Notes: generated from the sequence alone by a model not told the origin. A DNA stretch of 64,000 nt from Mesorhizobium sp. WSM4904 (GCF_029674545.1 NZ_CP121354.1:3171001-3235000), one strand, 5' to 3'. Positions 34,315-43,683 are shown, numbered from the stretch's first letter. Numbers and translations: made by a program.

Positions 34315-37030
34315 TGTCATCGCCGTCGAGGGGCTCTCGCACTCCTACGGTCGCAGGCTTGCGCTCGAAGGCGTGACGCTTACGGTCCCGACCGGAGCGC
34401 TGGTCGGATTGATCGGCCCGGACGGCGTCGGCAAATCGACCCTGCTCAGCCTGGTCGCCGGAGCCAAACGCATTCAGACCGGACGCGTGAAGGTCTTCGG
34501 CCGCGATATGGCCGACCAGCTCCATCGTTCTGCCGTGTGTCCGCGCATCGCCTTTCTGCCGCAGGGGCTTGGCAAGAACCTTTACCCCGATCTCAGCGTC
34601 CGCGAGAACATCGATTTCTTCGGACGCCTCTTCGGCGAGCCGGCCGGCGAGCGCGCCCGGCGCATTGACGCGCTGCTCGAGGCGACCGGCCTGGCACCCT
34701 TTCCCGACCGCCCGGCCCGGAAACTCTCAGGCGGCATGCGGCAAAAGCTCGGCCTCTGCTGCGCGCTCGTTCACGACCCTGACCTGCTCATTCTCGACGA
34801 GCCGACAACGGGCGTCGATCCGCTGTCGCGCCGGCAATTCTGGGAGTTGATCGAACGCATGCGAGCGCGGCGGGCCGGCATGAGCGTGGTCGTAGCCACC
34901 GCCTATATGGAGGAGGCGGAGCGCTTCGACGAGCTCATCGCCATGAATGCCGGGCGGATCCTCGCATCGGCCACGCCGGCTGAACTGAAACGGCTGACAG
35001 GGCAGGGGAGCCTGGAGGAAAGCTTCATTGCGCTTTTGCCCGAGGCGGTTCGCGACGGGCGTCGCGCGCTCTTCATTCCGCCGCGGCCATCGGGCGAACA
35101 CGAGGCGGTCATCATCGCTCGTGGCCTCACTCGGCGCTTCGGCGAATTCGTAGCGGTCGATGACGTGAGCTTCGCCATCGAACGCGGCGAGATCTTCGGC
35201 TTCCTCGGCTCGAACGGCTGCGGCAAGACCACCACGATGAAGATGCTGACCGGGCTGCTGCCGGCCTCCGACGGCAGTGCCTGGCTGTTGGGACAGCCGA
35301 TCGATGCCACCAACATGCGCCTGCGTAGGCGTGTCGGCTACATGTCCCAGTCTTTCTCGCTCTATACCGAGCTGACCGTCAGGCAGAATCTCGATCTGCA
35401 TGCCCGTCTCTTCCACATCGCCGCCGACAGGGCGAAATCGCGCATCGCCGCGCTCATCGAGCGGTTCGGCTTCGGCCCTTATGTGGACCAGCGGGCATCG
35501 GAGCTGCCCCTCGGCATCCGTCAGCGGCTCTCTCTCGCCGTCGCCGTCGTGCACGAGCCGGAGGTCCTTATCCTCGACGAGCCCACCTCCGGAGTTGACC
35601 CGCTTGCGCGCGACAGCTTCTGGGAGCTGCTCGTCGAGCTTTCGCGGCGGCAAGGCGTCACCATCTTCGTCTCGACCCATTTCATGAACGAGGCGGCGCG
35701 GTGCGATCGCGTCGCGCTCATGCATGGCGGCAGGGTGGTGGCCACCGGCACGCCGACGGAGCTGGCCGAAGCCAAAGGCGCAGCCGATCTCGAGGACGCC
35801 TTCGTGGCCTATCTGCAGTCTGCAGGCGGCGAAGGCTCAAGCCTGGTCAGCGGTCCACCAGAGCCTGAGCGCGCCGCGACCTCTTCGTCCGCGCGCGTGG
35901 CACCGCGGGCCGGCTTCAGCCTGGGGCGGCTTTTCGCCTATTCGTGGCGCGAGGCGCTGGAGCTTTGGCGCGATCCAGTGCGGCTCGGTTTCGCCTTGCT
36001 CGGTACGGCATTCCTCATGGTCGTCTTCGGGCTCGGCATCAATACCGATGTCAATCAGGTGACTTTCGCCGTCCTGGACCGCGACAACACGCCGGAAAGC
36101 CGAGCCTATCTGCAGGAGTTCCGCGGATCGCCCTATTTTGCGGAACGCAAAACACTGGCCAGCTACGACGATCTTGATCGGGCGCTGCGCAGCGCCGCCT
36201 TCGCATTGGCCATCGAGGTACCGCCGGGCTTCGGCCGCGACCTCCGGCGCGGGTCAGCACCCGAGATTGGCGCTTGGGTTGACGGCGCCATGCCTTTCCG
36301 TGCTGAAACCGTCCGCGGCTATCTCGCTGGCCTGCATCAGCAATATGTCGCCGATGTCGCCGACGCGGCCGGCAGTCGGCCAGTGTCGCCGGTCATCGAG
36401 ACTCGATTCGTCTACAATCAGGACTTCAAGAGCATCTTCGCCATGGTGCCGGGGACGATCGCGATGCTGCTGGCATTCATGCCTGCAATGTTGATGGCTG
36501 TTGGCGTCGTCAGGGAGAAGGAACTGGGTTCGATCGTCAATCTCTACGTCACTCCCGTCACGCGGCTGGAATTTCTCCTAGGCAAGCAACTGCCCTACGT
36601 CATCCTTTGCCTGATCAGCTTTCTTACCCTCTTCCTAATGGCCGTTTTGCTGTTCGGCGTGACGCTGAAAGGAAGCTTCTGGGTGCTCCTTCTCGGCGCG
36701 CTGCTCTACGTGACGGCGATGACCGGCTACGGCTTGGTGATCTCGGCATTCACGCGAACCCAGATTGCCGCGCTCTTCGTCGCGGGAATCATGACCTCGC
36801 TGCCCGCCGTGCAGTTCTCCGGCATGTTGGCGCCCGTCTCCTCGCTGGTGGGCTTTCCGGCCTTCATGGCACATACCTTCCCGGCGATGTATTTCCTGCG
36901 CATCTCGGTCGGCACCTTCACCAAGGCGCTCGGCTTCCGGGAACTTGCCGGAAGCCTGTTGGCGCTCGCGGTCTTCATCCCGATCCTCATCTTGATCAGC
37001 CTGGCATTCCTGCGCCGCCAGGAGGCATGA
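34298..37030 (+). CDS. ABC transporter with two ATPase domains fused to an ABC-2 permease (RbbA/YhiH type)
   Basis: This 910-residue protein matches the 911-residue length of E. coli RbbA. ATPase 1 (about residues 8-235) has Walker A GPDGVGKSTLL, signature LSGGMRQKLGL and Walker B LLILDEPTTGVDP. ATPase 2 (about 265-490) has GSNGCGKTTTMKML, the degenerate signature LPLGIRQRLSL and VLILDEPTSGVDP. An ABC-2 membrane part follows from about 530, with a large extracytoplasmic region after the first helix. It is an inner-membrane exporter subunit, probably partnered with the downstream permease. The ribosome-associated role reported for RbbA cannot be judged here. Confidence 0.9.
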   Translation: MSHLANVIAVEGLSHSYGRRLALEGVTLTVPTGALVGLIGPDGVGKSTLLSLVAGAKRIQTGRVKVFGRDMADQLHRSAVCPRIAFLPQGLGKNLYPDLSVRENIDFFGRLFGEPAGERARRIDALLEATGLAPFPDRPARKLSGGMRQKLGLCCALVHDPDLLILDEPTTGVDPLSRRQFWELIERMRARRAGMSVVVATAYMEEAERFDELIAMNAGRILASATPAELKRLTGQGSLEESFIALLPEAVRDGRRALFIPPRPSGEHEAVIIARGLTRRFGEFVAVDDVSFAIERGEIFGFLGSNGCGKTTTMKMLTGLLPASDGSAWLLGQPIDATNMRLRRRVGYMSQSFSLYTELTVRQNLDLHARLFHIAADRAKSRIAALIERFGFGPYVDQRASELPLGIRQRLSLAVAVVHEPEVLILDEPTSGVDPLARDSFWELLVELSRRQGVTIFVSTHFMNEAARCDRVALMHGGRVVATGTPTELAEAKGAADLEDAFVAYLQSAGGEGSSLVSGPPEPERAATSSSARVAPRAGFSLGRLFAYSWREALELWRDPVRLGFALLGTAFLMVVFGLGINTDVNQVTFAVLDRDNTPESRAYLQEFRGSPYFAERKTLASYDDLDRALRSAAFALAIEVPPGFGRDLRRGSAPEIGAWVDGAMPFRAETVRGYLAGLHQQYVADVADAAGSRPVSPVIETRFVYNQDFKSIFAMVPGTIAMLLAFMPAMLMAVGVVREKELGSIVNLYVTPVTRLEFLLGKQLPYVILCLISFLTLFLMAVLLFGVTLKGSFWVLLLGALLYVTAMTGYGLVISAFTRTQIAALFVAGIMTSLPAVQFSGMLAPVSSLVGFPAFMAHTFPAMYFLRISVGTFTKALGFRELAGSLLALAVFIPILILISLAFLRRQEA

Positions 37031-37034
37031 TGTC

Positions 37035-38159
37035 ATGCAGCACCTGGCGAACATCTTCTGGCTCGGCACAAAGGAACTGCGCAGCTTCTCGCGCGATTTC
37101 GTGCTCTTCGGCTTCGTCATCTATTCCTTCACGCTGGCGGTCTATGCGCAGGCCGAGAGCCCGGCGCAAGAGGCCCACAACTCTTCCGTCGCCATTGTCG
37201 ATGAGGACCATTCGGCGCTCTCGCGTGCGATTGCCGCAGCCCTGCTGCCGCCCTATTTCAGCTCCCCGACCGAGGTCGTCGCCGGTCAGGTTGACGAACT
37301 GATGGACACCGCCCGCAGCACGTTCGTCCTCGATATTCCACCGCATTTCGAGCGCGACATGCTGGCGGGCCGCCAACCGGTCATCCAGGTCAATGTCGAC
37401 GCCACCGCCATGATGCAGGCAGGCATCGGCGCCGGCTATCTGGAGCAGATCATCGCTCGCGAAATCGCCCGCTCTGCTGCGGCTTCCGAACCTTCGCAGG
37501 CCGAGCCTGTGAATCTCGCTGTTCGCGTCGCCTTCAATCCCAATCTCACCACGCAACTCTTCAATGCGGTCATGGCCATCATCGGCAACGTCAACATGCT
37601 TGCCATCATACTTGCGGGTGCGGCAATCATCCGCGAGCGGGAGCACGGCACGATGGATCATCTGCTGATCATGCCGCTCACGCCTTTCGAGATCGCGGCT
37701 GCAAAGGTGTGGGCGAATGGCCTGGTGATCACCGTCGCGGTCGGCCTGTCACTCTGGTTGGTGATAGAGACGCTGCTCGGAATTCGGATCGTCGGTTCCG
37801 TCCCGCTCTTCATGGCGGGCGTCACGATCTATTTGTTCTTCGCAACCGCCATCGGCATCTTCCTGGGCACGGTGGCTCGCTCGATGCCGCAGCTTGGGCT
37901 CCTGTTCGTCCTGGTCGCTTTGCCAATGAACATCCTGTCCGGTGGCAACACGCCGCTCGACAGCATGCCGGCGTTCTTACGTACGGTAATGCAGTTGTCG
38001 CCCTCGACCCATTTCGTAAGCTTCGCGCAGGCTATCCTCTATCGAGGCGCCGGCATTGACGTGGTCTGGCCGCAGTTTGCTGTCGTCGGAATCGCCGGCG
38101 GCGTATTCTTCGCCCTCTCCATCATGCGTTTCCGCAAGATCAGCGCCGCCATGATGTGA
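37035..38159 (+). CDS. ABC-2 type permease (YhhJ-like)
   Basis: This 374-residue membrane protein (E. coli YhhJ is 375) has an N-terminal helix, a large extracytoplasmic domain and about five C-terminal helices. The segment IIREREHGTMDHLLIMPLTP is the conserved ABC-2 cytoplasmic loop. It starts 4 nt after the fused ATPase-permease gene, so the two are cotranscribed and likely form a heterodimer. The system resembles multidrug, polysaccharide or lipid exporters with a HlyD adaptor; no outer-membrane factor gene is present in the window. Confidence 0.9.
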   Translation: MQHLANIFWLGTKELRSFSRDFVLFGFVIYSFTLAVYAQAESPAQEAHNSSVAIVDEDHSALSRAIAAALLPPYFSSPTEVVAGQVDELMDTARSTFVLDIPPHFERDMLAGRQPVIQVNVDATAMMQAGIGAGYLEQIIAREIARSAAASEPSQAEPVNLAVRVAFNPNLTTQLFNAVMAIIGNVNMLAIILAGAAIIREREHGTMDHLLIMPLTPFEIAAAKVWANGLVITVAVGLSLWLVIETLLGIRIVGSVPLFMAGVTIYLFFATAIGIFLGTVARSMPQLGLLFVLVALPMNILSGGNTPLDSMPAFLRTVMQLSPSTHFVSFAQAILYRGAGIDVVWPQFAVVGIAGGVFFALSIMRFRKISAAMM

Positions 38160-38517
38160 CGTCGCGATGCTGACCGCGGCGCTGTGGCTCGTGACCCTCA
38201 TCGTGTTCGCTCCGATCGCCGGAGGGAAGTCGTTGGCTGTACAGCGTCTCAACGAGCCGCATGGCCAACTTGCGTGGGTTGGGCGCGGTGTATGACAAGT
38301 GCGTCAGATCCGATCAGCGCCAGCAGCGCCACGACGGCCGTTACCAGCTGCGGAACCTGAAGGGCGCCGAAGTTGCCAGAAGCGAAAGCCGGCACAGTGA
38401 CTTCGGTTTCGGAGGAAGGCGGTGGTCGCAATCCGCCTGATCGCCGACCCTGCACTCGCCAATCCCGACACGCCCAACATTTTTGAAGGCCCGCCCAGAC
38501 GTGCTTACGCCGTTCGT
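38160..38517. other. Spacer between the ABC exporter and a receiver-protein gene
   Basis: Convergent genes flank this 358-nt stretch. A 42-codon frame (38167-38295) encodes a hydrophobic N-terminus, MLTAALWLVTLIVFAPIAGG, but has no ribosome-binding site and may be a relic or chance. Nothing else is recognised. Confidence 0.4.
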
Positions 38518-38916
38518 TCAATGCCTGTCCTGACGCTCCAAGGCGCCCCGAATGCTGTCACTCAGGGTGTGATTGAAGAACGGCTTTTCGACAATCGGGA
38601 TCCCGGCGGCGGCTGCGCTCTCCCGCAGCATCTTACTCGGAGACGAGGTGATCAAGATCGCCGGCAGCCGAACCTGCCCGTTCCGTAGTCGCTGCAGCAG
38701 TTCGAGCCCGTTCACTGCCGGCAAGTCGTAGTCGATGACCAGGCAGCCAAAGGGCGGCAGCGTCACCTCGTTCAACACCTCTGTCGCATCGGCGTAGGTG
38801 CGGACCGAAAACCCCTCGAGCTCGAGCGAGAATTTGAGTGATCTCAGTACCGCCGGGTCGTCATCAACCACGATTACTGTCGGTTTGTCGCGCGATACGG
38901 AATCCGCAGCTTCCAT
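38518..38916 (-). CDS. Single-domain response regulator
   Basis: This 132-residue protein is a receiver domain only: VIVVDDDPAVLRSL, phosphoacceptor Asp in CLVIDYDLPAVNG, switch Lys in IPIVEKPFFN. ATG 38916 is chosen because GGAG precedes it by 9 nt; the frame is open 18 codons further upstream. It has no output domain. A FixK-type box is centred about 67 nt upstream, and fixLJ lie next to it, so it may act in low-oxygen signalling, for example as a phosphate sink or FixL modulator. That role is inference. Confidence 0.85.
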   Translation of the reverse strand: MEAADSVSRDKPTVIVVDDDPAVLRSLKFSLELEGFSVRTYADATEVLNEVTLPPFGCLVIDYDLPAVNGLELLQRLRNGQVRLPAILITSSPSKMLRESAAAAGIPIVEKPFFNHTLSDSIRGALERQDRH

Positions 38917-38976
38917 CGCATTGATCTCCAAGCATCCGTTCACGATCCAGTAAGCCGTTACCAGAGACACTTCGCT

Positions 38977-38990
38977 TTGACCTGAGGCAA
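38977..38990. promoter_or_regulatory. FNR/FixK-type box upstream of the receiver gene
   Basis: TTGACCTGAGGCAA fits the looser consensus TTG[AC]-N6-[TG]CAA. Its centre is about 67 nt before the start at 38916. Confidence 0.5.
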
Positions 38991-39040
38991 AAACAGCGAA
39001 ACGGCCTGCAGATGTCGCCGATCTTGGGAAGATGGCACTG

Positions 39041-39666
39041 CTATGAGCGCTCGTTCAGCACGCTCGGGATCAGTGCCATACGCACGAGTTCGGACAGATT
39101 CGAAGCCTGCATCTTGGTCATCACATGTGCCCGGTAAATCTCGAGGGTCCGCGGGCTGACTTTCAAATCGTGCGCGATCGTTTTGTTCGAATATCCGGCC
39201 ATAAGGCCTTCGAGCACCTGCCGTTCAATATTGGACAGATGGGCAAGCCTACCCTGAACGTCCAGACATTTGGCTTCCTGCGTCGCGTCTCGCTCATGCT
39301 GATTGAGCGCAGACCGAACCGCAGCCAATACTGCCTCGTCGTCGAAGGGCTTCTCAAGAAAATCGACCGCACCGGCTTCCAGGGCTTTTCTCGCGAGCGT
39401 GATATCGCCGTGGCCCGCAATGATGATGACCGGCAAGTCGATGCGGAAGCTTTTTTACTCGCCGGAGCAGCTCGAGCCCGTCGATTTCCGGCATTCGCAG
39501 GTCGGTGACGATGCATCCCCGTTCGGCGCATTCGATGTTCGCCAAAAAAGGCAACGGCCGTTTCGTAGCTGCGCACCGAGAGTTGGGCCGTGCCAAGCAG
39601 AAAAGCGAGCGACTTGCGCACTGCCTCGTCGTCGTCGACGATATGGACGACGCTGTCAGTGGGCAT
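39041..39666 (-). pseudogene. fixJ: FixJ-type response regulator, interrupted by two frameshifts
   Basis: The ATG at 39666 overlaps the fixL stop by 11 nt. Frame 1 reads MPTDSVVHIVDDDEAVRKSL up to YETAVAF. The Asp region ERGCIVTDLRMPEIDGLELL is in a second frame, and PVIIIAGHGDITLARKALEA with the whole LuxR-type HTH is in a third. Each shift falls in a run of six identical bases (39544-39549 and 39451-39456), where five would restore the frame. Without both changes the protein would be an ordinary FixJ of about 208 residues. It is either a true pseudogene or two homopolymer sequencing errors. Confidence 0.85.
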
Positions 39667-41125
39667 CGGTGGCCTCCTCCTTCGTCACCGCAGGCAATGT
39701 AAAGCGAAACGTCGTTCCGCCGCCTGGACGCGGCTTGGCTTCGATCTGCCCGCCATGCGCCTCGACAATTGTGCGAGAGATCGAAAGGCCCACTCCCATC
39801 CCGCGCGGCTTGGTGGTGGCGAATGGTTGAAACAGTCTCGCCGCCATTTCCTCCGAAATGCCCGAACCAGTATCATCGACCTGCACGACAATCATCATGT
39901 CATCTGCAGGCTTCGAGCGAACGGTCAGAGTCCGCTCACTTGATTCCTCCATGGCCTCGATGGCGTTTCGGATCAGGTTGACCAGGACCTGTTGAACTTG
40001 AACCTTGTCGGCCAGGACAAGATCGGCACGGGGGTCGAAGTCGAACGTCACGCGCAAGCCCTTGTCCTTGGTGCCGACAAGCGCAAGCGCGGATGCTTCC
40101 TCGACGAGCTTGGCAATGTGTTCGACCTGTCTTTCGCTCTCCCTGCGACCGACGAAATCGCGCATGCGCCGAATGATCTGACCGGCCCGCAGCGCCTGAT
40201 CGGCCGCGCTGTCCATCGCGTCTCGAAGCATCGCCAGCCGCTCGCCGGTGCTGTCGTCGAGCAGGCGGCGTGAGCCTTTCAGATAGTTGGCTATGGCCGC
40301 CAACGGCTGGTTGAGTTCATGAGCGATCGCCGATGCCATCCCGCCCATCTCAGTTAGGCGTGACACGTGGGCGAGTTCAGACTGCAGCTCCTGAAGTCGT
40401 GCTTCGGTCTCCTGCCGCTCCGTCAGATCACGGATGAACCCGGTGAAAAATCGCTGGCTCGCCGACCATATCTCTCCGACGGCCAGTTCGATTGGAAACG
40501 TCGAGCCATTTTTGCGTCGCGCTGCAGCCACACGGCCAATTCCGATAATGCGCTGCTCTCCGGTGTCGCGGTAGCGCTTGATGTAACCATCATGTTCCTC
40601 TCGAAAAGGCGAGGGCATCAGCAGCGTCACATTGTTCCCGATCATCTCGGCCGCGGTGTAGCCGAACATCCGCTCGGCGGTCGCGCTGAAGGACTGGATG
40701 ATGCCGTGCCCGTTGATCACGATCGTGGCTTCGGGAACTATGTCAATGATCGATTGGAGATGGGCCTCCCGCGTCAAGGCCAGAATGCGCGCCTGCCGCA
40801 GCCGTTCACCAATCCAGGCCGTCCCGACCCCGATCAATACAAAGACAGCGCCATTGGCGACCTCCGTCCAACCGACTGCCCTGTAATTGGCAATGAAAAA
40901 GAAAACGAGGGGAACGCTCAAGCTGGTGGCCAGAACGCCAGGACCGAAGCCGCCCGCTCCCGCCGCGAGCAGCACGGCGGGCAGGAAGAAGAGGTAAGGA
41001 GCTTGATCCTTGAGAACCGATGCCACGACAAACCTCGCGGCGAAGGCGATAGCGACCGCCGCCAAGGCGATGGCATAGCGCAAAGCTGTTTCTCGTCGTG
41101 AGTTCGACCGATTCCGAACCGGCAC
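39656..41125 (-). CDS. fixL: Oxygen-sensing histidine kinase FixL
   Basis: This 489-residue kinase has about four N-terminal transmembrane segments (residues 16-105), a haem PAS domain (about 120-235) and a kinase core. The proximal haem ligand is His178 in EEHDGYIKRY and the distal Arg198 is in IIGIGR; their 20-residue spacing equals His200/Arg220 of Bradyrhizobium FixL. The phosphoacceptor is His269 in AHELNQPLAAI, and the ATP site has NLIRNAIEAME and DTGSGIS. FixL loses O2 at low tension and phosphorylates FixJ, which turns on fixK and nif/fix-type genes. The gene overlaps the frameshifted fixJ and has a FixK-type box upstream, suggesting feedback. Confidence 0.93.
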   Translation of the reverse strand: MPVRNRSNSRRETALRYAIALAAVAIAFAARFVVASVLKDQAPYLFFLPAVLLAAGAGGFGPGVLATSLSVPLVFFFIANYRAVGWTEVANGAVFVLIGVGTAWIGERLRQARILALTREAHLQSIIDIVPEATIVINGHGIIQSFSATAERMFGYTAAEMIGNNVTLLMPSPFREEHDGYIKRYRDTGEQRIIGIGRVAAARRKNGSTFPIELAVGEIWSASQRFFTGFIRDLTERQETEARLQELQSELAHVSRLTEMGGMASAIAHELNQPLAAIANYLKGSRRLLDDSTGERLAMLRDAMDSAADQALRAGQIIRRMRDFVGRRESERQVEHIAKLVEEASALALVGTKDKGLRVTFDFDPRADLVLADKVQVQQVLVNLIRNAIEAMEESSERTLTVRSKPADDMMIVVQVDDTGSGISEEMAARLFQPFATTKPRGMGVGLSISRTIVEAHGGQIEAKPRPGGGTTFRFTLPAVTKEEATDAH

Positions 41126-41553
41126 GCCATTCGATCCTACGGGTGAGTTGACCGGAGAGCCTTCTTACCGCAAGCAGTCGCGACCGAACGTTGATCTGAA
41201 GCAAATTTCTCAGGCGAAGCCGATTGGTACGATAATTATCTGTTGCGGAGAAAAAGGGCTGAGATGCCCGCATGTCGTTTTCGCCGACATGCACCAACGC
41301 AAGTGCCTGCTGTTGCCCGGCCGGAACCCGTAGGAGACATACCTCGAAATTGGCTCTATGAGCGTTTTGACCGCATACTGCTTGAAGCGCTTCTTGCGCT
41401 GTTGCGAGTCGACAGCGGAGCGATCACAGCTCGGCACTATCGGGCGGGCCGATCGCTGAAGAGCTTTCCAGCCTGCGCAGGCGGCCACGCTGGTGATCGG
41501 TTCCGGTCTCATCCATTAGCATTGTCATCCAGAGTTTCCGAGACAGCCGTCGG
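41126..41553. other. Spacer upstream of fixL
   Basis: This 428-nt stretch contains the FNR/FixK-type box at 41191-41204. Several overlapping open frames occur on both strands, but none is recognisable, so I call no gene here. Confidence 0.45.
41191..41204. promoter_or_regulatory. FNR/FixK-type box upstream of fixL
   Basis: TTGATCTGAAGCAA fits TTGA-N6-GCAA, one base from the perfect palindrome. Its centre is about 72 nt before the fixL start. Confidence 0.5.
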
Positions 41554-41826
41554 TTAGACAGAATTCGAATAATCAAGCGTCTTGCGCAGGGCCTCGACCC
41601 TGCAAGCGGCCATCCTGAAGTAGCGACCAATCCTTTCGGTCGAAAGGCCGAGGTCGACCAGTATGGCGATCGTGAGCTCGGGCCGAGGTCCCAAATCAGG
41701 GGACCTCCAATTGGAGCTCGCACACACTTTCTGACGATGTTCCCGCAACTGTCCGACCTCCGAATGCGCACTCACTGTGCATCTCCGCACTTCAATGCTT
41801 TCGCCGAACCAAGCGTCAACTCTCAT
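41554..41826 (-). CDS. Hypothetical protein with HTH-like C-terminus
   Basis: This 90-codon frame has no signal peptide or membrane segment. The C-terminal part LTIAILVDLGLSTERIGRYF, followed by a basic stretch, resembles a helix-turn-helix found in short rhizobial hypothetical proteins. The ATG at 41826 has no strong ribosome-binding site, and a shorter form is possible. It sits between fixL and a lipoprotein gene. The function is unknown and the gene itself is only moderately supported. Confidence 0.45.
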   Translation of the reverse strand: MRVDAWFGESIEVRRCTVSAHSEVGQLREHRQKVCASSNWRSPDLGPRPELTIAILVDLGLSTERIGRYFRMAACRVEALRKTLDYSNSV

Positions 41827-41903
41827 ATGGGTTACGAAATAGCCGCTGATCAGCCGCCATCATTGATGCGCGTCAAGGACCGGGCGATCTTCGCATCGCC
41901 TGG

Positions 41904-42140
41904 TCAAAAGCCGGTGACGATTGGTGGCGGCGAAAAGTTCTTGAAGCCAAGTCGCGGCTCGTCACAGCTTGGATCGAATTCGCCGAGTGGAACCGAGCGG
42001 TGGCATTGAGGCACGCTCGTATGTGAGTTGCTGGTGGTGCCAATAGAGCCAGTGGTCTGCGAGCACCCGGCAACCGTCACAAGTAAAATGATCGAGGCAA
42101 CTAACTTTTTGCGCTTGAGAACCTGTTTTTCACTTGACAT
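41904..42140 (-). CDS. Small lipoprotein
   Basis: This 78-residue protein has a lipoprotein signal: basic KQVLKRKK, hydrophobic LVASIILLVTVAG and lipobox VAGC, giving a mature N-terminus CSQTTGSIG. The short mature part contains two further Cys and no known domain. ATG 42140 is chosen because GGAAAGG lies 8 nt upstream; GTG 42146 is too close to it. A possible, weaker FNR-like half-site pair lies upstream at 42212-42225. Its role in the envelope is unknown. Confidence 0.65.
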   Translation of the reverse strand: MSSEKQVLKRKKLVASIILLVTVAGCSQTTGSIGTTSNSHTSVPQCHRSVPLGEFDPSCDEPRLGFKNFSPPPIVTGF

Positions 42141-42554
42141 GGACACGCCCTTTCCGACTTACAAAACAATAGATTAGTCAATCATTTACCATAACCTGCT
42201 CACAAGATTCTTTGTCCCAGATCAAAACCACGGCCCGGCTTTGAAACACCGAGAGACGGCAGCGTCGCAGACGCACCGATGATCAGCGGCGGCTTGCACT
42301 TGCGGGTCATCAAGCTGATGGGTCATGACGGCGGTTGTCCCGGCCCGAGGACGAAACTTGCGTCCGAGGCAAAGCGGGACGACGCGGCCAAGCAGCGGTT
42401 ACCAGATCTCGGAGGAACGGCGGGCTTGGCGGCCACCGAGACGGGCACCGAAGGCTGCGGCGAAGGCACGGTGACGACAAAACATCTCGTCGAACACGCG
42501 CCGTTTGCGGATCGGGGCGAGACGGCTTTCGCAGCCCTCGTCCCATGGCGACAA
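42141..42554. other. Spacer between the lipoprotein gene and the alcohol dehydrogenase remnant
   Basis: Its left part (42150-42230) is AT-rich and includes TTGTCCCAGATCAA at 42212-42225, an imperfect FNR-like site. The rest has overlapping GC-rich open frames on both strands with no recognisable product. Confidence 0.45.
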
Positions 42555-43579
42555 CTATAGGGTCATCACCATGCGGCCATCGACCTTCCCGGCTCCGAGA
42601 TCGTCGAAGATCGTGTTGATATCCTCGAGCTTCGCTTTGTGAATGTGTGTCTTGACCTTGCCTTCGGACGCGAACTCAATGGCTTCCGCCAGATCCTTGC
42701 GCGTGCCGACGATGGACCCTCGGATCGTGATACGCTTCAGCACAACGTCGAAGATCGGTGTGCCAAACTCGCCGGGCGGAAGGCCGTTCAGGCTGATCGT
42801 GCCCTTGCGTCTGACCATCTGCAGGGCCTGTGAGAAGGCCGGCACCGAACGGCGGTCACCAGCACGCCATGAGCGCCGCCGCCGGTCGCCTTGACCACCT
42901 GCGCCGCCGCGTCGGGCGATTTCGCGTTGATGACAGCGTCAGCTCCAAGCTGGCGCGCCAGGGACAGTTTCTCGTCAGTCACATCGAGCGCGGCCACATG
43001 CAGACCCATTGCCTTGGCATATTGCACAGCGACGTGCCCGAGACCGCCGATCCCCGAAATGGCAATCCATTCGCCCGGCTTGGCTTCGGTCTCCTTGATG
43101 CCCTTGTAGGAGGTCACGCCAGCGCAGAGGATCGGCGCCATCTCGGCGAAATCGACATTCTTGGGAAATCGCGCCACGTACGGAGCGCTGCCGATGGCGT
43201 ATTCGGCGAAGCTGCCATTCACCGTATAGCCGCTCATATGCTGGTGCTCGCACAGCGTTTCCCACCCGGTGCCGCAATATTCGCAGCAGCCGCACGCGTC
43301 GTGCAGCCAGGCGATGCCGACGGGATCACCTTCTTTAAGTCCGGTGACGCCTGGCCCCAAGGCGGCGACGATGCCGGCCCCTTCATGGCCCGGGATGAAT
43401 GGAGGCGTTGGCTTGACCGGCCAATCTCCGCTCGCCGCATGAAGGTCTGTGTGACAGACGCCGCTGGCAATGATCTTGACCAGGACTTCTCCCGGCCCCG
43501 GCTCGGGGATCGGCACTTCCTCGATCGTCAGCGGCTTGCCGAATGCGTGGACCACCGCGGCCTTCATTGTCTTTGCCAT
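42555..43579 (-). pseudogene. Zinc-dependent alcohol dehydrogenase (AdhP-like), single frameshift
   Basis: From ATG 43579 (AGGAGAT 6 nt upstream) the frame gives an MDR-family alcohol dehydrogenase: catalytic zinc Cys in [15 protein letters not shown] and GHEGAGIV, structural-zinc cysteines in [15 protein letters not shown], cofactor site [16 protein letters not shown]. After VLVTAV (about 42849) it shifts, and the remaining C-terminus ([20 protein letters not shown] onward) continues in another frame to 42555. One missing T in a TT/TTT run explains it. The intact enzyme would be about 341 residues and interconvert alcohols and aldehydes with NAD. A perfect FixK-type box lies upstream. It may be a real pseudogene or a sequencing error. 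Confidence 0.88.
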
Positions 43580-43635
43580 AATCGATCTCCTTTGAATTCG
43601 TCGATCGCACAATAGAAGCGCCGGACCGCACGGCT

Positions 43636-43649
43636 TTGATGCAGGTCAA
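43636..43649. promoter_or_regulatory. FNR/FixK-type box upstream of the alcohol dehydrogenase
   Basis: TTGATGCAGGTCAA is a perfect TTGA-N6-TCAA palindrome, centred about 64 nt before the adh start at 43579. This fits activation of an alcohol dehydrogenase at low oxygen. Confidence 0.6.
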
Positions 43650-43683
43650 CGCCGTCACCGGCGTCGCCAGATCAAGACTGGAA

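Noticed and set aside
41210..41512. 100-codon minus-strand frame upstream of fixL
   Set aside because: No recognisable domain and overlapped by an equally long plus-strand frame; composition does not separate them.
42212..42225. TTGTCCCAGATCAA upstream of the small lipoprotein gene
   Set aside because: Only TTG-N8-CAA fits; the fourth base of the left half-site is wrong, so it is mentioned but not annotated as a box.
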